This document shows, one piece after another, positions 32,993 through 42,025 of a DNA stretch of 64,000 bases. The position numbers and the translations under genes are program-made. The notes below the pieces were generated by a model. That model saw nothing but the letters and a program-made list of their open reading frames with translations, ran no database searches and had not been told where the DNA came from. The DNA lies in contig NZ_JONR01000021.1 of NCBI RefSeq assembly GCF_000711955.1, positions 41,118 through 105,117 on the forward strand, in the 5' to 3' direction. Position 1 is the first letter of the stretch, and every line of letters begins with the position of its first letter. Source of the DNA: Nevskia soli DSM 19509. Lineage in GTDB: Bacteria > Pseudomonadota > Gammaproteobacteria > Nevskiales > Nevskiaceae.

Positions 32993-33810
32993 GCGGCGGC
33001 ATCTCCGAGCAGGTCGGTGGCGTAGTCGTGCGAGGTCTTGTAGTGGAAAGGCACCGGGCCGTCGGGCTTGCCGTCGAGGAACTGCCGCACCATCGGGGAA
33101 TCGCTGGTGCGGATCGCCTCCGGCGTGCCGTGCGCCAGCACCTTGCCGCCGGAGACGACGTAGGCGTAGTCGGAAATCGACAGTACCTCGTCCACATCGT
33201 GCGAGACCAGGATCGAGGTCATGCCGAGGGCCTCGTTGAGGGTGCGGATCAGGCGCATCAGCACGCCCATGGAAATCGGGTCCTGGCCGGTGAAGGGTTC
33301 GTCGTACATCACCAGCGCCGGCTCCAGCGCCACCGCGCGGGCCAGAGCCACGCGCCGCGACATGCCGCCGGAGATCTGCTCCGGGTAGAGACCGGCCGCG
33401 CCGCGCAAGCCCACCGCTTCCAGCTTCATCAGCACGACGTCACGGATCATGCTGTCGGGCAGGTCGGAGTGCTCGCGCAGGGGGAAGGCGACGTTCTCGA
33501 ATACCGTCAGGTCGGTCAGCAGGGCGCCGTTCTGGAACAGCATGCCCATGCGCTTGCGCAGCCCGAACAGCTGGCTGCGCGACTGCTTGTGGACGTCCGC
33601 GCCGTCGAATTCGACGGTGCCCGACTGCGGCCGCCACTGGCCGCCGATCAGGCGCAGCAGGGTGGTCTTGCCGGTGCCGCTGGGCCCCATGATGGCGGTG
33701 ACCTTGCCGCGCGGGATGTCGATATCCACCCCGTCATAGATCACGCGCGGGCCGAACGCGAAGCGCAGGTCGCGCACGCGCACGAGAATCTCTTGGCCGG
33801 TCGGGGTCAT
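32989..33810 (-). CDS. mlaF: MlaF ATPase of the Mla ABC transporter
   Basis: Cytoplasmic ABC ATPase energising lipid transport. Walker A GPSGTGKTT near residue 41, Q-loop LFQNGALLTDLTVFENVAFP, signature ISGGMSRRVALARA near 146, Walker B ALVMYDEPFTGQD near 165 and switch histidine in VSHDVDEV. The C-terminus is about 20 residues longer than the bare ATPase fold, as in other MlaF proteins, which use it to contact the partner subunit. It is the first gene of the mla run, 135 bp downstream of lipB. Confidence 0.95.
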   Translation of the reverse strand: MTPTGQEILVRVRDLRFAFGPRVIYDGVDIDIPRGKVTAIMGPSGTGKTTLLRLIGGQWRPQSGTVEFDGADVHKQSRSQLFGLRKRMGMLFQNGALLTDLTVFENVAFPLREHSDLPDSMIRDVVLMKLEAVGLRGAAGLYPEQISGGMSRRVALARAVALEPALVMYDEPFTGQDPISMGVLMRLIRTLNEALGMTSILVSHDVDEVLSISDYAYVVSGGKVLAHGTPEAIRTSDSPMVRQFLDGKPDGPVPFHYKTSHDYATDLLGDAAA

Positions 33811-33945
33811 GGGACTGGGAAGCCGGGATATTTGGGCTGGGTATGCGGGCAGTGGATGCGGAGACTACCGTAGCTACGTCATTCTACGCGATTGACACCG
33901 CTTTAGAGGCGCCCCGGACCGCTTGGTTCCACGGTTCCGGTCGAT

Positions 33946-34608
33946 TCAGTGTGACGCAAGACCCAGATTGTTCAGCAAGCAGGGTTCGAGGCTGCGCACC
34001 ACCTCGGTCACCGAGGCCGGGCCGCCGAGTTCGGCCACCTGGGTCATGCGCATGCCGGTCAGCCCGCAGGGATTGATGCGCTCGAAGGGTTCCAGGTCCA
34101 TGTTCACGTTCAGCGCGATGCCGTGATAGCTGCAGCCGCGGCTGACGCGCAGGCCGAGCGAGCCGATCTTCCGCATTTCGGTGACCCCGCCGGGCCAGTC
34201 GCGCTCCACGTACACCCCCGGGGCATCGGCGCGGGCCAGGGCCGCGATGCCGTAGCCGGCCAGGGTATCCAGCATCGCCTGCTCCAGCCGCCGCACCAGT
34301 TCGCGCGCGCCGTAGCCGAGCCGATGCAGGTCGAGCAGCACGTACACCACCGCCTGGCCCGGTCCGTGGTAGGTGACCTGGCCGCCGCGGTTGCTTTGCA
34401 CGATGGGAATGGCCCCGGGTGCCAGCACATGTTCCGGTTTGCCGGCCTGACCCTGGGTGAACACCGGCGGATGCTCGAGGAACCACAGTTCGTCCGCCGC
34501 CGCCGCGTCACGGCTGGCGGTGAAATCCCGCATCAGCGCGTAGGTTTCGCTGTAATCGCGCAGGCCCAGCCGGCGCAGCAGCGTCCCGCCCTGCGCCCGG
34601 GCTTCCAT
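33946..34608 (-). CDS. lipB: lipoyl(octanoyl) transferase LipB
   Basis: Transfers octanoyl groups from ACP to lipoyl domains. Family motifs: LWFLEHPPVFTQGQAGKPEH, SNRGGQVTYHGPGQAVVYVL, the catalytic lysine in EMRKIGSLG near residue 147, CSYHGIALNVNMD, and the catalytic cysteine in INPCGL near residue 180. Length (220 aa) is normal. It starts one base after the ybeD stop. lipA is not downstream, where the mla operon follows instead. Confidence 0.95.
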   Translation of the reverse strand: MEARAQGGTLLRRLGLRDYSETYALMRDFTASRDAAAADELWFLEHPPVFTQGQAGKPEHVLAPGAIPIVQSNRGGQVTYHGPGQAVVYVLLDLHRLGYGARELVRRLEQAMLDTLAGYGIAALARADAPGVYVERDWPGGVTEMRKIGSLGLRVSRGCSYHGIALNVNMDLEPFERINPCGLTGMRMTQVAELGGPASVTEVVRSLEPCLLNNLGLASH

Positions 34609-34884
34609 TTACAGGGACAGCACCACGCTGGAATCGGCGCTGATGGCCTTGGTGATGCGGGTCAGGTGCGCCTCGTCCTCGGCCACGAAAATCAGCGTCA
34701 GGCACAGGTATTTGCCGTTGGCCGAGGTGCGGCGCTCCACCTCCAGCCCGGCTTCGGGCTGGAGGTGGCTGCGCACCAGCGTCTGCAGCCGGCCTTCGAC
34801 TTCGTCGTCGGGACGGACGAACACCTTCACCGGGAAGGAGCAGGGGTAGACGAGGCCGACAACTGCGGAGGTCTTGGTTTCCAT
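34609..34884 (-). CDS. ybeD: YbeD/DUF493 family protein
   Basis: A 91-aa ACT-like regulatory protein of the DUF493 family, often next to lipB. The pattern YPCSFPVKVFVR, VRSHLQPEAGLEVERRTSAN, GKYLCLTLIFVAEDE and LTRITKAISADSSVVLSL is diagnostic. Its function is unknown; a role in lipoate metabolism or in regulation has been suggested from context. The ATG at 34884 is preferred over the TTG nine bases upstream. It contains an unusual perfect hairpin in its coding sequence. Confidence 0.92.
   Translation of the reverse strand: METKTSAVVGLVYPCSFPVKVFVRPDDEVEGRLQTLVRSHLQPEAGLEVERRTSANGKYLCLTLIFVAEDEAHLTRITKAISADSSVVLSL
34737..34768. repeat. Perfect 14-bp-arm hairpin inside ybeD
   Basis: CCACCTCCAGCCCG-GCTT-CGGGCTGGAGGTGG lies within the ybeD coding sequence and encodes HLQPEAGLEVE. 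The arms are fully complementary with a four-base loop. It is not related to the intergenic REP-like family. It could be coincidental codon choice or a pause/processing structure ahead of lipB. Confidence 0.7.
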
Positions 34885-34937
34885 GCGATCCAATATAGGG
34901 CCGCCCGGCTGCCTTTCAAATTGTCTTCAGGCCGGGT

Positions 34938-36092
34938 TTACATCCCCAGCCAGAGCTTGATCTGGTCGACCAGGCGATGCCAGAAGCCACCGGCCGGAAC
35001 GTCCTTCAGCGCTACCAGCGGCACCGTCTTGAGCGGCTTGCCGGCGAGCAGGATGGTGGCCTCGCCGACCTTCTGGCCGGCGGTCAGCGGGGCGATCAGC
35101 TTGCCGCTGATCTGCGGCTGCACTTGCAGCTGGCTCTTCTCCCCGGCCGGCAGGGCCAGGTACACCGGGTCGAGCGTGCCGACGCCGACTTCGTTGTCCG
35201 CGCCCTTGTAGACCCGCATGCTCTGCACCGGCGCCGCGGCGCCGAGCACGCTGGCGGTGTCGAAGTTGCGGAAGCCGTAGTTGAGCAGCTCCTGGTTGGC
35301 CTGTTCGCGATAGGCCCAGCTCTGGCCACCCATCACCACCGAGATCAGGCGGCGGCCGTCGCGCTTGGCCGAAGCCAGCAGGCAGTAGCCGGCGGCCTCG
35401 GTGTGGCCGGTCTTGATGCCGTCCACCGTGGGGTCCTTGAACAGCAGGCCGTTGCGGTTCTGCTGCGGGTGTTCGATGCCGTACTTGAACTCGTGCTCGG
35501 AAAAGTACTTGTAATCGTCCGGGAAATTCTGGATCAGCGCATGGGCCAGGATCAGCAGGTCATGGGCGCTGGTGTAGTGCTGGTCATTGGGCATGCCGCT
35601 GGCGTCGACGAAATGCGTGTTGGTCATGCCCAGCTTCTGCGCATACTGGTTCATGATCTGGGCGAAGGCGTCCTCGCTGCCGGCGATGTGCTCGGCCAGG
35701 GCTACGCTGGCGTCGTTGCCGGAAACGATGATGATGCCCCGCAGCAGGTCTTCGATGGTGACGCGGCTGCCGAGCGTCAGGAACATGCGCGATTCGCTCG
35801 AGTCCTTGCCTTCGGCCCAGGCCTTCTGGCTGACCAGCGCGGTGTCGGTGAGCTTGAGGCGGCCCTGCTTGATCATGTCGAAGGCGACATAGACCGTCAT
35901 CACCTTGGTGATGCTGGCCGGCGGCACGTGCGCGTCGATGTTCTGCCCGGCGATGATCTCGCCGCTCTGGTAGTCCATCAAGCCATAGCTGTGGCCGTCG
36001 ATTGCCGGCGGATCGGGCGCGGCGGCGCGGGCGGCGCCGGAAAGGGAGAAAAGGGCGATAACGATACCGAGCAGGCCGGATTTGAGATTCAT
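34938..36092 (-). CDS. D-alanyl-D-alanine carboxypeptidase (PBP5/6 family)
   Basis: Periplasmic DD-carboxypeptidase that trims the terminal D-Ala of peptidoglycan pentapeptides. The active-site motifs are SITK near residue 62, SGN near 122 and KTGH near 227. A PBP5-type C-terminal beta domain (from about 285) ends in an amphipathic membrane anchor (GFWHRLVDQIKLWLGM). The start at 36092 (MNLKSGLLGIVIALFSLS) gives a standard signal peptide. An upstream frame extension of 20 residues is unlikely. Its place between rlpA and ybeD matches the E. coli dacA neighbourhood. Confidence 0.94.
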   Translation of the reverse strand: MNLKSGLLGIVIALFSLSGAARAAAPDPPAIDGHSYGLMDYQSGEIIAGQNIDAHVPPASITKVMTVYVAFDMIKQGRLKLTDTALVSQKAWAEGKDSSESRMFLTLGSRVTIEDLLRGIIIVSGNDASVALAEHIAGSEDAFAQIMNQYAQKLGMTNTHFVDASGMPNDQHYTSAHDLLILAHALIQNFPDDYKYFSEHEFKYGIEHPQQNRNGLLFKDPTVDGIKTGHTEAAGYCLLASAKRDGRRLISVVMGGQSWAYREQANQELLNYGFRNFDTASVLGAAAPVQSMRVYKGADNEVGVGTLDPVYLALPAGEKSQLQVQPQISGKLIAPLTAGQKVGEATILLAGKPLKTVPLVALKDVPAGGFWHRLVDQIKLWLGM

Positions 36093-36180
36093 CGACTGGG
36101 AGCCGTTCAACTTGTAGGGAGGTACTGCGGGAGAGAAGGAACGCATGCGCATTTTACTTCACGGGGACAGGGGAAACTAA

Positions 36181-37329
36181 CTATTCGATGACGGGGACGG
36201 CGGGCAGCCGCAGCTCGCTGAGGCGCTTGCGCACCACCGCCAGCAGCTCGTCGTCGATGAAGGGGCCGATCAGCACGCGGCTCACCGCGTTGCCGTTGCG
36301 CGTGTCGTTCTTCAGCTGCACGTTGGCGATGCCCAGGCCGTTGAGCTGGTCGCGCATCGTCACCGCGTTGATCGGATCGTTGAACAGGCCGGCCTGCAGG
36401 TAGCGCGCCGTCGGCGTCACCGTCTGCGCCGGCACGCTCACCACCGGCGGTGCGGACGGCGCCGAGGACAGCGTATTGGCCAGGCTCAGCCGCGGCGGCG
36501 CCGGGGCGGCGGCGACGGCGATCGCCGCCGTTGCGACGGTGGCCGGGATGGTCGGTGGCGGCGGAGCGGCAGTGGCGACAGCCGCGGGCTGCGGCGGCGG
36601 TCGTGGCGGCGGTGCCATCGCCATTGCCGGCGCCTGCTGCTGCGGCGCCGGTGCAGGCGGCCGGGGCGTGCCGGCGTACTGGATGGTTGGCGTCGGCATG
36701 CTCGGGTCGATGGCTTCCACTTCCACCGGGATCGAGCCCTTGCCCAGGCTGCCCAGCTTCACCGCCGCGGTATAGGACAGGTCGATGATGCGGCCTTCGT
36801 GGAATGGCCCGCGGTCGTTGATGCGCACCACCACGCTCTTGCCGTTGTCGATGTTGGTGACGCGGGCATAGCAGGGGATCGGCAGCGTCTTGTGCGCCGC
36901 CGTCATCTTGAACATGTCGTAGGCCTCGCCGCTGGAGGTGCGCTTGCCCTGGAATTTCTTGCCGTACCAGGAGGCGTAGCCGCGCTCCTTGTAGCCGCGG
37001 GCGTCCTTGAGGATGACGTAGTGGTCGCCGTAGACCTCGTAGGAGTCCGGGTTGCCGCTGCTGCTCTTCGGCTCGGGCTGCGGCACCGCATCGGGGATGT
37101 CCGCCACGTTGGCCGGGATCTCCGCCGCCGATGGCGGCCCGTCCTGGCTGGGATTGTTGGACTGATTCGGGTAGATCGGCACGATGCGCGAGTGTCCGCC
37201 GGACGCCGGGCCCGACCCTCGGGATGGGCGCACAGCCTCCCCGCCCCCGCAGCCGGTGAGCAGGGCGGCGAGGCAGCACAGCGCAATGGCGGCGAGGCTG
37301 CGCATGGCAGCGACGTCAGACCCGATCAC
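36181..37329 (-). CDS. rlpA: septal ring lytic transglycosylase RlpA with SPOR domain
   Basis: Outer-membrane lipoprotein cutting denuded glycan strands at division sites. Lipobox LLTGC, then a DPBB domain (about residues 118-205: GYASWYGKKFQGKRTSSGEA, then RINDRGPFHEGRIIDLSYTA), a long Ala/Pro-rich linker (about 220-300), and a C-terminal SPOR domain (LQAGLFNDPINAVTMRDQL ... VLIGPF) that binds denuded peptidoglycan. The GTG at 37329 overlaps the mltB stop (GTGA). An ATG at 37305 is an alternative and still leaves a complete lipoprotein signal. Confidence 0.92.
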   Translation of the reverse strand: MIGSDVAAMRSLAAIALCCLAALLTGCGGGEAVRPSRGSGPASGGHSRIVPIYPNQSNNPSQDGPPSAAEIPANVADIPDAVPQPEPKSSSGNPDSYEVYGDHYVILKDARGYKERGYASWYGKKFQGKRTSSGEAYDMFKMTAAHKTLPIPCYARVTNIDNGKSVVVRINDRGPFHEGRIIDLSYTAAVKLGSLGKGSIPVEVEAIDPSMPTPTIQYAGTPRPPAPAPQQQAPAMAMAPPPRPPPQPAAVATAAPPPPTIPATVATAAIAVAAAPAPPRLSLANTLSSAPSAPPVVSVPAQTVTPTARYLQAGLFNDPINAVTMRDQLNGLGIANVQLKNDTRNGNAVSRVLIGPFIDDELLAVVRKRLSELRLPAVPVIE

Positions 37330-38321
37330 GGACTATCTTCCGCCAGTTTCAGCTCGTACGCCAGCGAGGTCACCGCCATCGCGTAGAAGACGCGCGGGTT
37401 GTAGGACATCACGGCGTAGAAATTGGGCAGCGCGATCCAGTATTCCGAGGCGCCGTTGTTGTGGCTCAGTTCCAGCAGCCCCGCCGGCGTGTCGCCCGGA
37501 AGCGCCGCCGGAGCGGCCACGCCGGCGGCACGCAGGGCGGCGACGGTCTGCGGCGGCAACTTGGCGTTGCGCGTCACTTCCGCCGATGGCGGCGTGGGGG
37601 AGTCGATCCCGGCCAGCAGGGCCTGGCCGCGGCGCCAGCTGCGCTGCGGGTCGTAGTTCACCAGGTAGTTGGCGACGCTGCCGATGGCGTCGGCCGGCGA
37701 CCACAGGTCGGTGCGGCCGTCGCCGTCGAAATCCAGCGCCAGGGTGCGGTAGTTGCTGGGCATGAACTGGGCGAGGCCCATCGCCCCGGCGTAGGAGCCG
37801 CGCAGCGCGGTCGGCTGGAAGCGGTCGTCGCGGCACAGCACGAACAGCTGCGTCAGCTCCTCGAAGAAGAACGGCGCCCGCGTCGGGTGATCGAAGCCCA
37901 GGGTGGAGAGCGAGTCGAGCACGCGGAACTTGCCGGTGTAGGCGCCGTACTTGGTTTCCACCCCGATCAGGGCGGTCACCACCTCGGGCGGTACGCCGTA
38001 GCGCTCCTGCGCCAGGTCCAGCCACTTCTTCTGCTCCTGCATGAAGCGCAGGCCGTTGGCGATATTGGCCGGGGTGACGTGCAGCGGCTTGTAGTCCTCC
38101 CAGGTCAGCGTCTTTTCCTTGTTGGTCTGCTCGCTGTGGATCAGCTGCGGCAGCAGCTGTGCCTGCTTCAGCGAAGCCCTGACGTCGTCGAGCTCGCCAG
38201 GGGAGAAGGCGTAGCGGGTTTTCAGCGTCTGCAGCAGCTGCGGCGTCTTGGTGTTGCCGCTATAGTCGGCGGCGGCGCCGGCTGTGCAGCAGGCCAGCAG
38301 GAGGGCAGTGAAAAAGCGCAT
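37326..38321 (-). CDS. mltB: membrane-associated/periplasmic lytic transglycosylase B
   Basis: Lytic murein transglycosylase of the SLT-like MltB family. The catalytic glutamate is in IGVETKYGAYTG near residue 120, followed by LGFDHPTRAPFFFEELTQL, GSYAGAMGLAQFMPSNYRTL, DFDGDGRTDLW and SVANYLVNY. The N-terminus is a plain signal peptide (TALLLACCTAGAAA) with cysteines but no clear lipobox, so it may be periplasmic. It lies between rodA and rlpA in the elongation gene block, seven bases after the rodA stop. Confidence 0.93.
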   Translation of the reverse strand: MRFFTALLLACCTAGAAADYSGNTKTPQLLQTLKTRYAFSPGELDDVRASLKQAQLLPQLIHSEQTNKEKTLTWEDYKPLHVTPANIANGLRFMQEQKKWLDLAQERYGVPPEVVTALIGVETKYGAYTGKFRVLDSLSTLGFDHPTRAPFFFEELTQLFVLCRDDRFQPTALRGSYAGAMGLAQFMPSNYRTLALDFDGDGRTDLWSPADAIGSVANYLVNYDPQRSWRRGQALLAGIDSPTPPSAEVTRNAKLPPQTVAALRAAGVAAPAALPGDTPAGLLELSHNNGASEYWIALPNFYAVMSYNPRVFYAMAVTSLAYELKLAEDSP

Positions 38322-38327
38322 GCTGGA

Positions 38328-39464
38328 CTAGCTCGTCAGGAGTTTGCGGTGCGTCTGCACCGACATGAGGATGCCGAAGCCGGCCAGCAGGGTCACCGCC
38401 GAGGTGCCGCCATAGCTGACCAGGGGCAGCGGTACGCCCACCACCGGCACCAGGCCGATGACCATGCCGCAGTTGATGAACACATAGATGAAGAAGGTCA
38501 GGCCGAGGCTGCCGGCCAGCAGGCGCTGGAAGGTGTCCTGGCCGCGCATGGAGATGACCAGGCAGCGCACCACGATGGCGGTGTAGAGCAGCAGCAACAG
38601 CAGCACCCCGATCAGGCCCAACTCTTCCGAATACACCGCGAAGATGAAGTCGGTATGGGCTTCCGGCAGGAAATCGAGCTTGGCCTGCGTGCCCATCAGC
38701 CAGCCCTTGCCGAACAGGCCGCCGGAGCCGATGGCGATCTTGCTCTGGGTGATGTGGTAGCCGGCGCCGAGCGGGTCGCGCTCCGGGTCGAGGAAGGTGA
38801 GCAGGCGGTTGCGCTGGTAGTCGTGCAGTTTCAGCCACAGCAGGGGCGCCGCTGCCGCCACCGCCCCCACGGCGAGGATGATCCAGCGCCAGCGCAGGCC
38901 GCCGAAGAACAGCGCCAGCACCCCGGCGGTTACCACCAGCAGGGCGGTGCCGAGGTCGGGCTGGATGGCGATCAGGCCGGTCGGCACCATGATCAGCGCC
39001 AGGCTGACCAGGATGGTGCCGAAGCTCGGCGGCAGGTGGCGGCTTTGCAGGTAGGCGGCCACCGCGATCGGCGCGGCCAGCTTCATCAGCTCGGACGGCT
39101 GGAAGCGCATCACGCCCAGGTCGAGCCAGCGTTGCGCTCCCTTGGCGTGCTGGCCCAGCACGGCCACCGCCACCAGCAGCAGCATCGAGAAACCGTAGAA
39201 CCAGGGCGCGGCGGCGCGGTAGAACTCCGGCGGCGCCTGCGCCAGCACCACCATCACCACCAGGCCCAGCACCAGGCGCTGCGCCTGGCTGATCACCATG
39301 CCGAGCGATTGCCCGGTGGCGGAATAGAGCACGAACAGGCCCAGCCCGGCCACCGCCATCAGCAGCAGGCCCAGCACCAGGTCGAAGTGCCAGCGCGCGA
39401 ACCAGGCGCCCCAGCTGCCGACGGGCTTGGGGGCGGAAGAGATGACGCTGACGTTGACGGTCAT
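38328..39464 (-). CDS. rodA: peptidoglycan glycosyltransferase RodA (SEDS family)
   Basis: Ten-helix inner-membrane glycan polymerase of the elongasome. SEDS features include GAQRWLDLGVMRFQPSELMK, LIAIQPDLGTALLVV, GAGYHITQSKIAIGSGGLFG, LPEAHTDFIFAVYSEELGL and VPVVGVPLPLVSYGGTSAV. The start at 39464 (MTVNVSVISS) is chosen because it follows the mrdA stop by 22 bp. An upstream frame extension overlaps mrdA. It works with the PBP2 encoded immediately upstream. Confidence 0.95.
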   Translation of the reverse strand: MTVNVSVISSAPKPVGSWGAWFARWHFDLVLGLLLMAVAGLGLFVLYSATGQSLGMVISQAQRLVLGLVVMVVLAQAPPEFYRAAAPWFYGFSMLLLVAVAVLGQHAKGAQRWLDLGVMRFQPSELMKLAAPIAVAAYLQSRHLPPSFGTILVSLALIMVPTGLIAIQPDLGTALLVVTAGVLALFFGGLRWRWIILAVGAVAAAAPLLWLKLHDYQRNRLLTFLDPERDPLGAGYHITQSKIAIGSGGLFGKGWLMGTQAKLDFLPEAHTDFIFAVYSEELGLIGVLLLLLLYTAIVVRCLVISMRGQDTFQRLLAGSLGLTFFIYVFINCGMVIGLVPVVGVPLPLVSYGGTSAVTLLAGFGILMSVQTHRKLLTS

Positions 39465-39486
39465 GGCTGTGCTCTGCGGTCTGGTG

Positions 39487-41505
39487 CTATAGCGGCGGCG
39501 GTACGGCGCCGCCGCTGTCGGGCAGGCTCGGCGCGGGGGCGCTCTGCCAGCCATCGGGGTGTTCGTCGCTGTCCTCGTCCGGTTCTTCCGGCGCGCCGTC
39601 CGCGTCCACCGCCGGCGCGGGCAGCGCCGCCGCCGCCGGGTTGTTGTAGGTCACCCGGCCGAGCAGGTACTGGTCCATCAGGGCGCGCGCCACCGGCGCC
39701 GCCGAAGTGCCGCCGTGGCCGGCGTGTTCGGCCACCACCGCCACCACGATCTGCGGATCGTCCGCCGGGGCGAAGGCGACGAAGAGGGCGTGGTCGCGCA
39801 GCCGGTAGGCCACCGTTTCCAGCTTGGCCGCCACGGTTTCGTCCTGGCGCAGGCCGGCCACCTGGGCGGTGCCGGTCTTGGCGGCGACGCGGTAGGGTGC
39901 GTCCTTGAATACGGCATAGGCGGTGCCGCCGGGCAGCGCCACCAGTTCCATCGCCGCGATCACCTTGTCGAACGCCGCGGTGTTGCCGGCTTCGACCACG
40001 GGCAGCGCTTCCGGCCGCACGGCGGTGAGGTCGTGGCTGACCGGGTCCTCGACCGCATGCAGCAGGTGCGGCTTGAAGCCGCCGCCGTGCATCGCCAGCC
40101 GCGCCGTGGCCTGGGCCAGTTGCAATGGCGTCACCGTGAGATAGCCCTGGCCGATGCCGGTATTGAGGGTTTCCCCGGGATACCAGGCCTGGCGATACAT
40201 CTTCTGCTTCCAGGCGCGGGTCGGCAGCAGGCCGGTGCGTTCGCTCGGCAGGTCCAGACCGCTGACGCGGCCGAAGCCGAAGCCGTCGAGCACGCTGACG
40301 ATGCGGTCGATGCCCATGTTCAGCGCCGCCTGGTAGAAGTACACGTCGCAGGATTTCTGGATGGCGGTGTTGAGATCGACCCAGCCGTGACCGCTGCGTT
40401 TCCAGCAACGGTAGCGGCGCTCGCTGCCCGGCAACTGGAAGTAGCCCGGGTCGAATACCTTGGCGTCGGGGTTGAGCGTGCCGGCGATCAGCCCGGCCAC
40501 GGCGATGAAGGGTTTCATGGTCGAGCCCGGCGGATAGGCGCCGAGCAGGGCGCGGCTGTACAGCGGCCGGTCCGGATCCTCCAGCAGGGCGCGGTAGCTG
40601 GCGCCGTCGATGCCGTCGACGAACAGCTGCGGGTCGAAGCCGGGCTTGGACACCAGGGCCAGCACCTCGCCGCTGCGCGGATCGATCGCCACCGCCGCGC
40701 CGTCCAGTTCGCCCAATGCCTGTTCCGCAACCGCCTGCAGCCGGGCGTCGATGCTCAGGTAGAGATTGGCGCCGGGCGTGCCGCCCTTGTAGTCCAGTTC
40801 GCGCAGCGGCCGCCCGCCGGCATTCGCCTCGACGATCTTGTTGCCGGGCATGCCGCGCAGCGCATCTTCGTGGCTTTTCTCGACGCCGGACTTGCCGATC
40901 TGGGTCAGCCCCGAGTACTGGCTCTCGTTCAGCGTGGCGTAGTCCGCGTCGGAAATGCCGCCGACGTAGCCGATCAGGTGCGAAGCCTGCGCGCCCAGGG
41001 GGTAGGCGCGCACCAGGCTGGCGTCGACCGCCGCGCCGTCGTTGCGGAAGTCGTAGCGGTTGATCTCGAAGTTGGCCACTTCCTCGGCGGACAGGTTGCT
41101 GCGCAGCGCCACCGGGCGGTAGCGCGGCGTCTTGTGCATGCGGTCGCGGAAGCGCGTCACGTCGCGCTCGCTGATCTTCACCAGCCGGCCCAGGCGCGCC
41201 AGGGTGTCGTCCAGCTTGTGCGCCTGCTCCGGCACGATGTTGAGCACGAAGGACGGCTGGTTGTGCGCCAGCAGCGCGCCGTTGCGGTCGAAGATCAGAC
41301 CGCGCACCGGAGGCACCGCCACCAGGCGCATGCGGTTGTCGTCGGCGCGGGTGCTGAAGTAGTCGTGCTGCACCACCTGCAACTGCACCAGCCTCAGCAC
41401 CAGGAATGCCAGCAGCAGCGCGCACAGGCCGATGGCGACATAGACGCGGCCGCTGAAGGCGCGCCGCTCTTCCCACAGATCCTTGATTGCCTGGTAGCGG
41501 TTCAT
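39487..41505 (-). CDS. mrdA: penicillin-binding protein 2 (peptidoglycan transpeptidase)
   Basis: Elongation-specific class B PBP. A single N-terminal helix (VYVAIGLCALLLAFLVLRLV) and a dimerisation/pedestal domain (VPPVRGLIFDRNGALLAHNQ) precede the transpeptidase domain with SxxK in YPPGSTMKPF near residue 330, SxN-type KSCDVYFYQ near 383 and KTGTAQ near 540. The C-terminal 50 residues are an Asp/Glu/Pro-rich tail beyond the usual end. It follows mreD after 25 bp. Confidence 0.95.
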   Translation of the reverse strand: MNRYQAIKDLWEERRAFSGRVYVAIGLCALLLAFLVLRLVQLQVVQHDYFSTRADDNRMRLVAVPPVRGLIFDRNGALLAHNQPSFVLNIVPEQAHKLDDTLARLGRLVKISERDVTRFRDRMHKTPRYRPVALRSNLSAEEVANFEINRYDFRNDGAAVDASLVRAYPLGAQASHLIGYVGGISDADYATLNESQYSGLTQIGKSGVEKSHEDALRGMPGNKIVEANAGGRPLRELDYKGGTPGANLYLSIDARLQAVAEQALGELDGAAVAIDPRSGEVLALVSKPGFDPQLFVDGIDGASYRALLEDPDRPLYSRALLGAYPPGSTMKPFIAVAGLIAGTLNPDAKVFDPGYFQLPGSERRYRCWKRSGHGWVDLNTAIQKSCDVYFYQAALNMGIDRIVSVLDGFGFGRVSGLDLPSERTGLLPTRAWKQKMYRQAWYPGETLNTGIGQGYLTVTPLQLAQATARLAMHGGGFKPHLLHAVEDPVSHDLTAVRPEALPVVEAGNTAAFDKVIAAMELVALPGGTAYAVFKDAPYRVAAKTGTAQVAGLRQDETVAAKLETVAYRLRDHALFVAFAPADDPQIVVAVVAEHAGHGGTSAAPVARALMDQYLLGRVTYNNPAAAALPAPAVDADGAPEEPDEDSDEHPDGWQSAPAPSLPDSGGAVPPPL

Positions 41506-41530
41506 CGGCTACCCGGCCCGGCGCGCAAGC

Positions 41531-42025
41531 TCAAGGCAGGAGGCCGCGACGGCTGCGGCGGCCGCCTGTGCTTCCCAGCAGGCCGGCGGCCAACGGCCAC
41601 AACAGACTGGTGGAGATCAGGGGCAGCCAGCGGCGCAGGGGATCGGCGGGATGATGAGTCAGGCCGTCGATCCAGAACATCAGGAAGATATACAGCGCCC
41701 ACACCGGCACCAGCACCAGCGTGGCCTGCCACAGCGGGAATGACAGCAAGGTCCCGCTGAGACGCCGCGCAACGTACGCCACCGTCACCAGTCCCAGCGC
41801 ATATTGCCCCAGCGGCGCACCGTACAGCACGTCGCAACACAGCCCCAGCAGCCAGGCCGCCACCAGGGCCGGCATTTCCGGGGCGTATATCGCCCAGTAG
41901 GCCAGGGCCATCACCAGCAACAGCGGCCGGAACGGGCTCACCGCATCCGGCAGCGCCGTCACCTGCAGCACCAGGGCCAGCAGCAGGCTGAACAGGAATA
42001 CCAGCGGATTGCTGTCGCGGTTCAT
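41531..42025 (-). CDS. mreD: rod shape-determining protein MreD
   Basis: A 164-aa inner-membrane protein of the rod complex with about five helices (LVFLFSLLLALVLQVTALPD, PLLLVMALAYWAIYAP, LVAAWLLGLCCDVLYGAPLG). The LLGLCCDVLYGAPLGQYAL motif is typical of MreD. It starts at the ATG of TGATG, overlapping the mreC stop by one base, so the longer open frame running back through mreC is not used. The C-terminus is basic (GGRRSRRGLLP). Confidence 0.92.
   Translation of the reverse strand: MNRDSNPLVFLFSLLLALVLQVTALPDAVSPFRPLLLVMALAYWAIYAPEMPALVAAWLLGLCCDVLYGAPLGQYALGLVTVAYVARRLSGTLLSFPLWQATLVLVPVWALYIFLMFWIDGLTHHPADPLRRWLPLISTSLLWPLAAGLLGSTGGRRSRRGLLP

Noticed and set aside
37461..39908. Long plus-strand open frame (815 codons) antisense to mltB-rodA-mrdA
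   Set aside because: Low-complexity Gln/His/Arg-rich translation spanning three convincing minus-strand genes; a GC-skew artefact.
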